Source: Roseobacter fucihabitans
Lineage (GTDB): Bacteria > Pseudomonadota > Alphaproteobacteria > Rhodobacterales > Rhodobacteraceae
Assembly (NCBI RefSeq): GCF_014337925.2
Contig: NZ_CP143423.1
Location: 1,642,501 to 1,706,500 of the forward strand
Length of the DNA stretch: 64,000 nucleotides
Direction: 5' to 3'
In this document: one piece after another, positions 1-7,792 of the stretch
How positions within the stretch are numbered: the stretch's first letter is position 1
How the letters are laid out: each line of letters starts with the position of its first letter
The notes under the pieces: generated by a model
Databases searched by the model: none
Told to the model about the DNA's origin: nothing
Seen by the model: the letters and a program-made list of their open reading frames with translations, nothing else
Made by a program: the position numbers and the translations under genes

Positions 1-2
1 TC

Positions 3-689
3 ATCATTCTGCGCACCAAGACCCGCGTGGCAGACTCCGCGATTTGGTACGCGCCCTGGCTATTTGAGGGGGAGCATGCCTCTATGGCCGGGCTGGCCAC
101 ATCGGGGACGCTGACCCATTGGTTTCGTGACCAAATGGCGCGGGATCTGGAGATGGCTGAGGCATTCTCCATACTGGCGCAGGAGGCGGGGACCTCGCAG
201 CCCGGTGCCAATGGCTTGCTGTTCCTGCCCTATTTCTCGGGGGAACGCACACCCATCCATGACATCCACGCCAAGGGCGCGTTTTTCGGACTGAACCTGA
301 CGCACACACGCGGTGACATGTACCGCGCCTTGATCGAAGGCATCGCTTACGGGACGCGCCATGTGACCGATACATTTGCCGATCTGGGACAACGCCCGAC
401 GCGGCTACTTGCGGTGGGGGGCGGGACGAAAAACCGGCTCTGGTTGCAGGCGACATCTGATATCACGGATATTGATCAGGCGGTCTGCGAAAAAATCACC
501 GGAGCGAGCTATGGCGACGCCTTTTTGGCGGCGCTGGCGATTGGCACTGTCGCGCGTGCGGACATCGCCGATTGGAACCCGGTTCAGGAAACCGTGCAGG
601 CCAAGTCGGACCTGATCTATGAAAAGCACTACGCGCTGTTTCGCCGCCTCTATGAGCAGACCAAGGATATTGGGAGAGAGTTGGGGTAG
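3..689 (+). CDS. FGGY-family carbohydrate kinase, C-terminal part
   Basis: The reading frame is open to the left edge, so the gene starts outside the window and only about 228 C-terminal residues are seen. The glycine-rich block GGGTKNRLWLQ and the GEGIAYG-like stretch (LIEGIAYGTRHV) are typical of the second ATPase domain of xylulokinase-type FGGY kinases, which phosphorylate a sugar or sugar alcohol with ATP. The exact substrate cannot be told from this half. After it come a permease-like remnant and a stack of insertion sequences, and beyond them on the same strand lie an ABC ATPase, a sugar mutarotase-like gene and a ribokinase. I infer one former sugar locus. Confidence 0.85.
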   Translation: MILRTKTRVADSAIWYAPWLFEGEHASMAGLATSGTLTHWFRDQMARDLEMAEAFSILAQEAGTSQPGANGLLFLPYFSGERTPIHDIHAKGAFFGLNLTHTRGDMYRALIEGIAYGTRHVTDTFADLGQRPTRLLAVGGGTKNRLWLQATSDITDIDQAVCEKITGASYGDAFLAALAIGTVARADIADWNPVQETVQAKSDLIYEKHYALFRRLYEQTKDIGRELG

Positions 690-914
690 GGTCCGCTGTG
701 CGGGTAACGCTGCCACTAAAATCTAGGCCAAATATGGATTTATTTGGACGGAGGTGGTAAAAACCTTTATACAACTACCGGTCGAATTTGTTTCAAAGAC
801 GACACAGGTAAGATCGTGAACTCTGAAAAATTCTTGAATTTTGAATAGCTTGGGATGCTCAGGTTCGATCCGTACAGCTGAAATTGTTTCAAACGCTATT
901 ACACCGAAGTTCAT

Positions 915-1040
915 TGTTATATCAAGCGCGTAGACCATCGCCAGCAGCGTCCCGTAGCCCATGTTAGAGCGGTCGCGGTATTCGCGGAAAATGAAGCTGG
1001 TGACGCTATCCGTGGCACTACATCGCGCCCATACAGAGGT
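915..1040 (-). pseudogene. possible remnant of a sugar ABC transporter permease
   Basis: On the minus strand a short open stretch reads ATDSVTSFIFREYRDRSNMG and continues YGTLLAMVY. This resembles the last cytoplasmic loop and final helix of MalF/UgpA-type permeases. It breaks off at the IS3 left end, and the resemblance is lost toward position 900. Its orientation is opposite to the kinase and the ABC ATPase, so a rearrangement would be needed. The rest of the gap (690-915) holds nothing I recognise. The call rests on pattern memory only. Confidence 0.3.
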
Positions 1041-1340
1041 TGTCGCAAGATTTCGGACCAGTCGTTAAGGTGGATTAATTTGTGAAAGAAGTGATCCCAA
1101 ATGACGAAACGAAAGAATTATTCGCCCGATTTCAAAGCTAAGGTTGCGCTTGAAGCAATTCGCGAGGAGATGACGTTGGCGGAGCTGTCCAAGAAATATG
1201 GCATTCACCCGACGCAGATTGGGACATGGAAATGCGCGGCGATAGAGAACCTGGCGACGGCCTTTACGCGCCGAGGGTCCGTCGCTGAGCAGGTGCAGCC
1301 CCAGAACAGGTGAGCATTGCGGACGTCGACAAGTTGCATT

Positions 1341-1380
1341 CTGTCAACCGGCAGGTGATTGCCTGCAATCACTGAGAGGG
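1341..1380 (+). repeat. hairpin element, copy A (in IS3 orfA)
   Basis: The left flank is CTGTCAACCGGCAG, the stem GTGATTG/CAATCAC is perfect over 7 bp with loop CCTG, and the right flank is TGAGAGGG. It splits the IS3 coding sequence between LH and KIGQ. It lies in the same direction as the host transposase. Confidence 0.85.
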
Positions 1381-1420
1381 GAAGATCGGCCAGCTGGTGG
1401 TGGAGCGGGATTTTTTGGCC

Positions 1421-1461
1421 CCCTCCCGGCAGCATGCTGCGCATGCGCCTGTCGGGCAGTG
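1421..1461 (-). repeat. hairpin element, copy B (in IS3 orfA)
   Basis: Read on the minus strand the left flank is CACTGCCCGACAG, the arms are GCGCATGC and GCATGCTGC around a GCA loop, and the right flank is CGGGAGGG. It is antisense to its host gene. It is 41 nt long, like copy C, and shares C's flanks almost exactly while the stem differs. Confidence 0.8.
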
Positions 1462-1624
1462 GATGCCTCGCATCAGTTGCTCGGGACGCGAGGCAAAAAT
1501 GGTGAGTAAGGAGCACAAGCTGAGTGTACGCCGTCAATGCAAGCTGCTGACGCTGACCCGATCCCACTTGTACTATGAACCGAAGGGGGAGAGCGCTGAG
1601 AACCTACGGTTCATGGAAATCATT

Positions 1625-1665
1625 CACTGCCCGGCAGGGTTATGCGAAGCATGATCCCGAGAGGG
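1625..1665 (+). repeat. hairpin element, copy C (in IS3 orfB)
   Basis: The left flank is CACTGCCCGGCAG, the arms are GGTTATGC and GCATGATCC around a GAA loop (one-base bulge), and the right flank is CGAGAGGG. It is inserted exactly between the codons for MEII and the continuation KQFLETPWYG, so the uninterrupted transposase sequence can be read on both sides. Confidence 0.87.
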
Positions 1666-2141
1666 GATAAGCAATTCCTCGAAACGCCATGGTAGGGGTC
1701 ACGTCAAATGGCGCGGTGCATGCAACGCAACAACCACAAATGCGGTCGCCATTGCGTGCGCCCTCTCATGCGGCTCATGCGTTTGGTCCCGATCTATCAG
1801 GAACCCAACACGAGCAAGAAACATCCCCAGCATAAGATCTGGCCGTATTTGCTTAGGAAAGCCGTGATCGACCGCCCGAACCAGGTATGGTGTGCTGACA
1901 TTACCTACATCCCGATGCGGCGTGGCTTTCTGTATCTGGTGGCAATCATGGATTGGTACAGTCGCAAAGCCCTTGCTTGGCGGTTGTCCAACAGCATGGA
2001 CGCGGACTTCTGCGTTGAAGCCTTGAAAGAGGCACTGGCAAAGCACGGCAGGCCAGAGATATTTAATACGGACCAAGGCAGCCAATTTACCAGTGGTGCT
2101 TGGATCGACGTGCTCACGGATGCAAAGATCAAGATCAGCAT

Positions 2142-2180
2142 GCCTCTCGTGACATTGCTACGCAATGCACTGACGGTAAT
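2142..2180 (-). repeat. hairpin element, copy E (in IS3 orfB)
   Basis: Read on the minus strand the left flank is ATTACCGTCAG, the arms are TGCATTGC and TGACATTGC-complementary around GTA, and the right flank is CGAGAGGC. It is the most diverged copy in its flanks but keeps the pairing. It sits between KISM and DGKAAWRDN of the transposase. Confidence 0.7.
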
Positions 2181-2561
2181 AGATGGCAAAGCTGCCTGGC
2201 GGGACAATCGCATGATTGAAAGGCTTTGGCGATCACTGAAATACGAATGCGTCTACCTGAACGCCTTTGAGGCGGGTTCAGAAATGCGGGCGGGGATCAG
2301 CAAATGGCTGACCTATTACAACTCTGAGCGCCCACATTCGACCCGCGGCATATTGACCCCCAATGAGGCCTATGTCAGCAAAACAGAACCAATGAGATTG
2401 GCAGCCTAAATGAAACCCTGATCCATCTTAACAAGGCTGCAAACTGGTCGGAAAAGTAAGACCAACTCGCCGACTTCCTACAAGCGTCGTGTCGGAGATC
2501 TGGAGACCGCTTGCAGTGAGATTAGCGCACTTTGAGAAAACATTCAGCCACCTGCGGACCT

Positions 2562-2905
2562 ATGACTGAGAAGTCTAAAGCTGGATGCTTACAGATTATT
2601 GGTGATATCAGCATCCAGTGGTCAAAGGTTGAAGATGAGTTAAAGGCGATACTTTGGTATTATGTCGGCACTGACCGACAAGTTTTTGATGTTCTTTTCG
2701 GCAAGTCAAGAGGAAGGGATATTGAAGATATATTAGTGAGTGTTGCCAAGATAAGAGAGCCGGTCGCCGTCGCTTCAGACGACATCAAACTTGCCGTTCA
2801 GCGCGTCAGAGTGCTACGCAGAAATCGAAACACTATCCTTCACCAAATGCGTCACTCCCATGTGGACGACATTGAGGAATTGCACCCAAAGCTATCAGGT
2901 GCGCT
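2562..2905 (+). pseudogene. hypothetical protein, 3' end lost to an IS5 insertion
   Basis: An open frame from ATG 2562 (or TTG 2532) starts MTEKSKAGCLQIIGDISIQW and runs about 115 residues before reaching IS5 sequence at about 2906, where it continues artificially to 3032. It is predicted to be soluble and largely helical, with basic patches such as RVRVLRRNRN. I do not recognise the family. It is AT-richer than the surrounding metabolic genes. It lies between two insertion sequences, so it may be cargo or the remains of the original locus. The true C terminus is missing. Confidence 0.5.
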
Positions 2906-3297
2906 ATGGGCTGTTGACGTTCACCGCATTTGGATGATTGTCGCCGCAATCGAGATGAGGGTTTTGAAGCTCTGGTCTGTTTTGCACGAGCGCATGGCTA
3001 TGCCTCTGTTTTCCTTCATTTTGCCGAAGTAGTTTTCGATCAGATGCCGCCATTTGCAGGTCTTCTTGTCGAACTCTGCCGGGAATTTCCGGTTAGATTT
3101 CGGGGATATGACCGGGATGATGTCACGATCCAGCAGGTCATTTCGCAGCCAATCCGCGTCAAAGCCCCTGTCCACGAGAAGATGTCCGCCAGTCAGATTG
3201 CGGATCAGTGTCGGTTTCGCGCAGGTCATGGGCTTGTCCGGGCATCACCGGAAGGAGAGCGTGAAGTTCCGGGCTTGTGGATCGCGGCCAATTAGGG
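2906..3297 (-). pseudogene. IS5-family transposase, C-terminal remnant
   Basis: The minus strand encodes HLLVDRGFDADWLRNDLLD followed by RHLIENYFGKMKENRGIAMR, the DDE-type core with the final E region typical of IS5-family transposases. The terminus at about 2906 reads GGGCTGTTGACG, similar to IS5-group inverted repeats. The N-terminal half is absent. At least two small indels break the frame near 3229-3270, one being about 11 extra bases between the CTCTCC and CCCGGACAAGCC segments. It truncates the hypothetical gene on its left and is cut on its right by an IS256 fragment. Confidence 0.75.
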
Positions 3298-3912
3298 GGC
3301 TGAATTCTGGCTCTCTGTGATGAACAATCTGCGCAACCGGGGCGTCGAAGACATCCTGATCGCAGTCATTGACGGCCTCAAGGGCTTCCTCCCTCTCATC
3401 GCTGCAAGCAGCGATTGCCGGGCAATGGACGCCATCACGCGGCCTTCCCGGACACGACGGTCCAGACCTGCATCGTGCATCTTGTGCGCCATTCCCTGAA
3501 CTTCTGCGGCTGGAAGGACCGCAAGAATGTCGCCAAGGATTTGAAGCGGGTTTATCGGGCGGTAGATGACGGGAACGCCGCCAAAGCCCTTGATGATTTC
3601 GAGGCTGAATGGGGCCAGAAATATCCTTCAATCGCCCCAAGTTGGCGTCGGGCATGGCAAGAAGTGATCCCGTTCTTTGCCTTCCCGCCTGCCGTGCGCA
3701 AAATCATCTACACCACCAATGCCATCGAAAGCCTTAACCGCGTCATCCGAAAAACCACCAAAACACGCGGCAGCTTTCCAACAGATGATGCCGCACCCAA
3801 GCTGATCTATCTGGCGATCCGCAGCTTCGAGAAGGCTGGTAGGTGCGTCAGACAATTGGTGGACGCTCGAAATCGGTTCGCTATCCTATACCCAGAACGG
3901 TTCAGCAAATAA
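3298..3912 (+). pseudogene. IS256-family transposase, C-terminal remnant
   Basis: Coding resumes with GAEFWLSVMNNLRNRGVEDI and, after an interruption, continues with FPDTTVQTCIVHLVRHSLNF and KIIYTTNAIESLNRVIRKTT, hallmarks of the mutator-type IS256 DDE transposase. The N-terminal half is missing. Hairpin element F (3391-3425) splits the stretch GLKGFP / AINAAFP and shifts the frame. A one-base loss nearby (ATCACG where ATCAACG is expected) adds a second lesion. It ends in ERFSK, close to the usual C terminus. Confidence 0.8.
3391..3425 (-). repeat. hairpin element, copy F (in IS256 transposase)
   Basis: Read on the minus strand the left flank is ATTGCCCGGCA, the stem ATCGCTGC/GCAGCGAT is perfect over 8 bp around a TT loop, and the right flank is GAGAGGG. 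The closing pair is A-T here, where copies A and D have G.T and copies B, C and E have G-C. It is antisense to its host transposase. Confidence 0.85.
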
Positions 3913-4251
3913 CCCGTCTCAACCGCATGAGCTGAGCCTCATACACAGAGTTTCGGATACTCACTCTTGAGCAGCCCCACTTGGGTGGTCCAGTTTGAAA
4001 ATTATTGCATGATTGGCGTTTGGTCCATCGGAACGATGGCCTCTGGCGCAGGTGGGCGGTAGCCCAGAGCACTATGTGGTCGTTTTGTGTTGTAATGGTT
4101 CCTCCATCTTTCAATAATAATCTGTGCTTCCCGCAGCGAGTAGGAGATTTCGCCGTTCAACAATTCATCACGCATTCTTCCGTTGAAGCTTTCGCAGTAT
4201 CCGTTTTCCCACGGTGACCCAGTCTCGATATATGTAGTCTTTGTTCCAACC

Positions 4252-4288
4252 TTTGCCCGGCAGGCGATGCAAAGCATCGCTGAGAGGG
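4252..4288 (+). repeat. hairpin element, copy D (in second IS3 orfB)
   Basis: The left flank is TTTGCCCGGCAG, the stem GCGATGC/GCATCGC is perfect over 7 bp with loop AAA, and the right flank is TGAGAGGG. It is antisense to its host gene and replaces the junction between WIKA and KTTYIE codons. It is the cleanest copy for a search query. Confidence 0.87.
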
Positions 4289-4604
4289 GGCCTTGATCCA
4301 ATCCCTGACAACCTCAGCAATAAACTCAGGGCCGTTATCAGACCTGATGTAGGCAGGAACACCGAGCAGGATGAACAAGTCCGTCAGGGCGTCGATGACC
4401 TCGGTCGAATTCAACTTGCGCTTCACCCGGATCGCTAGACATTCCCTGCTGTGCTCATCCAAGATGTTGAGCGTTCTAAAGGCTCTGCCGTCGTCGGTTC
4501 GGTAATGCACGAAGTCGTATGACCAGACGTGATTACGATACTCGGGACGCAGCCGCACACAGGAACCATCATTGAGCCAGAGCCGTCCCTTCTTTGGTTG
4601 TTAA

Positions 4605-4624
4605 CGTCGTTTCGTGAAACGACG
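4605..4624. repeat. unrelated perfect palindrome inserted in IS3 orfB
   Basis: The sequence CGTCGTTTC/GAAACGACG forms a perfect 9-bp stem with a 2-nt loop. It lies where the codons between LKVP and QPKKGRLW would be, adding about 24 nt. It lacks the CCCGGCA and GAGAGGG flanks of elements A-F, so I treat it as a second kind of insertion or a footprint. Confidence 0.55.
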
Positions 4625-4715
4625 GAATTGGCACTTTAAGCACCTCACGCCGCCAAAGCCGTTCGACACGTTTGTCGTTCACCTGCCAGCCTGCATCTCT
4701 CAACAGGGCCGCAAT

Positions 4716-5478
4716 CCGACGGTAGACGCACTTCATGCCGCGCTTGAAGATACTGAAGTAGCCCTCAATCGTGTTGGTGTGGACGACGCCACGGCCATAC
4801 TCGCCCTTGCTGTGGGTGGTGAAGTCGTGGTCTGCAGAGTGCTTTGCGATGCCAGTGTATTTCTTGGCCTCATCAGTGTAGACCTTGGCTTCTTTAGCAA
4901 TATTGGTTTGCAGGATCGGGATCAGCGTTGCCTTAGTCACATCCTTGACCACGAAAGGCTTAGACTGGCCTGTGGTGCGGTCTACCAGAGACAGCATGGC
5001 ATTCTTATGAGCGTAACCGCGTGTACGCTCTTTCTTTTTGTGCTTTTGACCGATGAAAGTTTCGTCAACTACTACCACACCACCGCCAGAGCCGAACATC
5101 GGGCCACCATCGGAGCGCATTGCTTCACGGATGCGGTGAGACATAAACCATGCGGTTTTGAGTGTTACGCCAAGGGTGCGGTGCAATTGATCGCTGCTAA
5201 TGCCTTTTTTGCTGGCGCACATCAGGTAAATGGCTTGCATCCACAGACACATTGAAACGTTGCTGGCCTCGAAGATGGTGCCGACCTTCACAGTGAATGG
5301 CTTGCGGCACTTGTAACATTTGTAGGCACCAACGCGGGTGGACTTGCCGCCCATCTTGCTCACACGCTCACGCTCTGCGCACTTGGGGCAAGTTGCACCA
5401 TGTGGCCAAATGCGCGCCTCAACATATGCGTAGGCGGCTTTTTCCCCTGTGAAATTCGGGGCGGGATAGAACAGACAT
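4716..5478 (-). pseudogene. IS1595-family transposase, 3' truncated and fused to IS3 sequence
   Basis: The start MSVLSRPEFH is followed after a one-base slip in a G/A run (about 5448-5455) by ARIWPHGATCPKC, then YKCYKCRKPFTVKVGTIFEA, the zinc-ribbon and N-terminal region of IS1595 transposases. The DDE-like core contains VVVDETFIGQKHKK and EGYFSIFKRGMK. The usual end after RGMKGVYQ is replaced by IS3 OrfB residues RRIAALLRDAGW, giving a chimeric open frame of 264 codons (4569-5363). The upstream part (5479-5560) probably contains its terminal repeat, which I could not define. Confidence 0.75.
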
Positions 5479-5627
5479 TGGGGTGCTTCCTTATTACCTC
5501 CTATTTATATCTCTTTCGTCTGGGTACGCAAAGTATAACACCGCCCAACAAAAGCTGCCCAGCGGGCGTGGACAAGGCAAACCCCTTTCTCTAGCATCAG
5601 ATTTCGAACTCGGGGGGTAGGCTGCGC

Positions 5628-6677
5628 ATGGCAGGGGTCAAAATTAAAGACATCCAGAAATCCTATGGCGCAGTGCAGCTCATCCACGGGTTGAACGTCG
5701 AGATCGCTGATGGAGAATTCCTCGCGCTTGTCGGCCCGTCGGGATGCGGCAAATCCACTTTGCTGCGCATGATCGCCGGGCTGGAGCCGATCAATGGTGG
5801 GACGGTTGCGATTGGTGAACGTGTCGCCAATAACCTGCCCCCGGCGCAGCGTGATATTGCGATGGTGTTCCAGACCTATGCGCTTTATCCGCATAAATCG
5901 GTGGGTGAAAACATGGGGTCCGCGCTCAAAGTGACCAAGGTGGAGCGCTCCGAAATCCAGCGCCGCGTCAGGGAGGCCGCTGAAATCCTGAGCCTGACGG
6001 AATACCTCGACCGCAAGCCCCGGCATTTTTCGGGGGGGCAGCGCCAGCGTGTGGCGATGGGACGCGCCATCGTGCGCGACCCGCAGGTGTTTTTGTTTGA
6101 CGAGCCGCTCTCCAACCTTGATGCCAAGCTGCGCATCCAGATGCGTATGGAAATCAAGGAACTGCACCAACGGCTGAAAACCACGACCGTGTTTGCCACC
6201 CATGACCAGATTGAGGCGATGACGCTGGCGGATCGTATCGTGGGGATGCAGGCGGGCCGGATCGAGCAGATCGGCACACCGCTCGAGCTTTATGACAACC
6301 CGGCCAATGAGTTTGTGGCGACGTTTATCGGTGCGCCCTCGATGAATCTGCTGGGCGCGCAGCGAAACGGGGGGGTGGCGGATCTTGCGGGACATCGCGT
6401 GCAGGTGAAAGGCAGTTCGCATAGCGGCGACGTGCGCCTTGGCGTGCGCCCCGAACATCTGCGTCTGGTGGCAGCGGGAGAGGGTGTCGCCATGCAGGTC
6501 AAGGTGGTTGAACCGACGGGATCAGAAACCATGGTCTTCCTGCGCCATGACGATCAGGATATCACGGCGGTCTTTCGTGAACGTCACGCCTTTGCACCCG
6601 GTGAAACCGTTCACCTTGCGCCCGATCCCGATCACCTGCACTGCTTTGATGCGGCCTCCGGTCAGAGGGTTGGGTAA
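5628..6677 (+). CDS. sugar ABC transporter ATP-binding protein (UgpC/MalK type)
   Basis: A 349-residue ATPase that would energise a carbohydrate importer at the inner membrane. It has Walker A GPSGCGKST (about 39-47), signature LSGGQRQRVAMGRAI, Walker B FLFDEPLSNLDAKLR, the switch His in VFATHDQIEAM, and a C-terminal OB/TOBE part typical of the MalK/UgpC subclass. A purine-rich GGGGGGTAGG lies before the ATG. No permease or binding-protein gene remains next to it: upstream is the insertion-sequence stack, and the 5541-5600 stretch before it shows no recognisable gene end. The substrate is unknown; neighbours suggest a pentose, deoxysugar or polyol. Confidence 0.9.
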   Translation: MAGVKIKDIQKSYGAVQLIHGLNVEIADGEFLALVGPSGCGKSTLLRMIAGLEPINGGTVAIGERVANNLPPAQRDIAMVFQTYALYPHKSVGENMGSALKVTKVERSEIQRRVREAAEILSLTEYLDRKPRHFSGGQRQRVAMGRAIVRDPQVFLFDEPLSNLDAKLRIQMRMEIKELHQRLKTTTVFATHDQIEAMTLADRIVGMQAGRIEQIGTPLELYDNPANEFVATFIGAPSMNLLGAQRNGGVADLAGHRVQVKGSSHSGDVRLGVRPEHLRLVAAGEGVAMQVKVVEPTGSETMVFLRHDDQDITAVFRERHAFAPGETVHLAPDPDHLHCFDAASGQRVG

Positions 6678-6682
6678 GCGAC

Positions 6683-7330
6683 ATGGAAGCGCGCACAATC
6701 CTTTGTTTTGGGGACAGCAATACACATGGAACAAGGGCCTTTCGCGATGTCGCAGACCGGCGTCGGTTTGACAAACCGCTGCGATGGACCTCGATCATGG
6801 CGGCTGAACTCGGCTCTGAGTATGACGTGATCGTCGAAGGACACCCCGGCCGCACAAGTGTTTTTGACGACCCCATTGAGGGGTCTCACAAAAACGGGCA
6901 GGCTGCGCTGCCGGCGCTCTTGGAGAGCCACCGCCCGATCGATCTGGTGATCGTGATGCTGGGGACCAATGACCTCAAAGCGCGCTTCAACGTTGCCGCG
7001 CATGATATTGCGCTGGGGGTGGAGCGGGTTGTGCTTGACATCCGGCGCAGCGATTGCGGAGCAGCGGGTGCGGCCCCGCAGGTTTTGCTCGCAAGTCCGG
7101 TTCCGGTGATCGAAGCCGGGATTTTCAAGGAGATCTTTGCCGGGGCAGCGCAGAAATCGCAGGCCTTGCCCGCGCTGTTGCGCACCGTCGCAGAGCGACA
7201 AGGCGTGGCATTTGCGGATATGGGCCAACACGCGACGGTAGATCCGGTGGATGGCATTCATCTGGACGCAGCGGCACATGGTGCCATTGGTATGGCCATG
7301 GCGGCAGCCGTGCTGGACAGTTTGACGTAA
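6683..7330 (+). CDS. SGNH/GDSL-family hydrolase
   Basis: A 215-residue lipase/esterase-fold protein of the arylesterase-like SGNH group. Block I is CFGDSNTHGTRAF near residue 10 (nucleophile Ser), block III is MLGTNDLKARF, and block V supplies Asp and His in DGIHLDAAAHG. No signal peptide is seen, so it is likely cytoplasmic. It starts 6 nt after the ABC ATPase, so the two are co-transcribed. In this place it may deacylate an imported sugar ester. That role is inferred only from context. Confidence 0.85.
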   Translation: MEARTILCFGDSNTHGTRAFRDVADRRRFDKPLRWTSIMAAELGSEYDVIVEGHPGRTSVFDDPIEGSHKNGQAALPALLESHRPIDLVIVMLGTNDLKARFNVAAHDIALGVERVVLDIRRSDCGAAGAAPQVLLASPVPVIEAGIFKEIFAGAAQKSQALPALLRTVAERQGVAFADMGQHATVDPVDGIHLDAAAHGAIGMAMAAAVLDSLT

Positions 7331-7345
7331 CAGGAGGGAGACGAC

Positions 7346-7792
7346 ATGCTCATTGGAATAGACCCGATCTTGAATGCGGATGTGCTTTATGCGTTGCGGG
7401 CGATGGGGCATGGGGATGATCTGATCATTTGCGATACGAATTTCCCCGCCGATAGCGTGGCGCGGCAAACCGTGCTGGGCGAGGTATTGCGCATGGATCA
7501 CCCCGCGGCTGAGGTGGTGCGGGCGGTGCTGTCGGTCTATCCGATCGATACCTTTGTGGATGACGCCGCCGCGCGGATGGAGGTCGTCGGGGAGCCTGAT
7601 ACCTTGATGCCCGTAATGGAGGAGGTGCAGGCGCAGATCACGGTCGTGCAGGGTCCAAAGATGATCGGGGTGGAACGATACGCCTTTTATGAGCGCGCCA
7701 AACAGGCCTACGCCGTCATCCAGACCGGCGAGCGGCGGTTTTACGGCTGTTTCGCCCTGCGCAAGGGCGTGATCCCGCCAGAGGCTGCGTGA
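7346..7792 (+). CDS. RbsD/FucU-family sugar mutarotase
   Basis: A 148-residue protein opening with MLIGIDPILNADVLYALRAM and containing GHGDDLIICDTNFPA, the signature of the RbsD/FucU family that interconverts sugar anomers. It resembles the FucU branch more than RbsD. A strong Shine-Dalgarno (AGGAGGGAG) precedes the ATG. It is co-directional with the SGNH hydrolase before it and overlaps the ribokinase start (TGATG). It would supply the correct anomer for the following kinase. Confidence 0.85.
   Translation: MLIGIDPILNADVLYALRAMGHGDDLIICDTNFPADSVARQTVLGEVLRMDHPAAEVVRAVLSVYPIDTFVDDAAARMEVVGEPDTLMPVMEEVQAQITVVQGPKMIGVERYAFYERAKQAYAVIQTGERRFYGCFALRKGVIPPEAA

Larger units (their letters stand above)
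1101..1498 (+). pseudogene. IS3 orfA, interrupted by two hairpin insertions
   Basis: The start MTKRKNYSPDFKAKVALEAI is the helix-turn-helix region of IS3-type OrfA, which binds the element ends. The frame stops early after SVAEQVQPQNR. The expected downstream coding (ADVDKLH, then KIGQLVVERDFLA) is still present but displaced by hairpin element A at 1341-1380. Element B at 1421-1461 interrupts it again after ERDFLA. Neither insertion keeps the frame, so no functional OrfA can be made. Confidence 0.8.
1499..2409 (+). pseudogene. IS3 orfB transposase, interrupted by two hairpin insertions
   Basis: The sequence opens with MVSKEHKLSVRRQCKLLTLT and contains the rve-type DDE integrase core: WCADITYI (first Asp), FNTDQGSQFTS (second Asp), RMIERLWRSLKYE (Glu) and YYNSERPHS. 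Element C at 1625-1665 splits the conserved stretch MEII / KQFLETPWYGSRQMAR and shifts the frame. Element E (about 2142-2180) lies where KISMDGK would be expected, leaving extra residues before DGKAAWRDN. The catalytic motifs survive but the gene is split, so it is presumably inactive unless acted on in trans. Confidence 0.85.
1041..2463 (+). mobile_element. IS3-family insertion sequence, inactivated
   Basis: Imperfect terminal inverted repeats are visible: the left end starts TGTCGCAAGATTTCGGACCA, and the right end read on the other strand starts TGGTCTTACTTTTCCGACCA. The element is about 1.42 kb; without its four hairpin insertions (A, B, C, E) it would be about 1.26 kb, a normal IS3 size. 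It carries orfA and orfB, both disrupted. It appears to be the leftmost insertion in the sugar locus. No target duplication could be identified with confidence. Confidence 0.75.
3968..4722 (-). pseudogene. second IS3-family orfB, truncated and frameshifted
   Basis: The minus strand encodes the IS3 DDE core in pieces: RRIAALLRDAGWQVNDKRVE, then WSYDFVHYRTDDGRAFRTLN, then YIRSDNGPEFIAE, then SPWENGYCESFNGRMRDELL and YNTKRPHSALGYRPPAPEA. The 5' part is missing and is joined to an IS1595 transposase near 4720. Two insertions break the frame: hairpin element D (4252-4288) between WIKA and the expected VGAK, and a different palindrome (4605-4624) between LKVP and QPKKGRLW. An end-like sequence TGAGCAGCCCCACTTGGGTG starts near 3968 just outside the stop. 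It differs from the IS3 at 1041. Confidence 0.8.

Noticed and set aside
1755-1785. CCCTCTCATGCGG, resembling the right flank of the hairpin element
   Set aside because: It is native IS3 OrfB coding (RPLMRLMRLV), with no stem beside it.
1341-4288. Integron attC sites as an explanation of the hairpins
   Set aside because: No integrase, no RYYYAAC/GTTRRRY cores and no gene cassettes. The elements interrupt genes instead of ending them.
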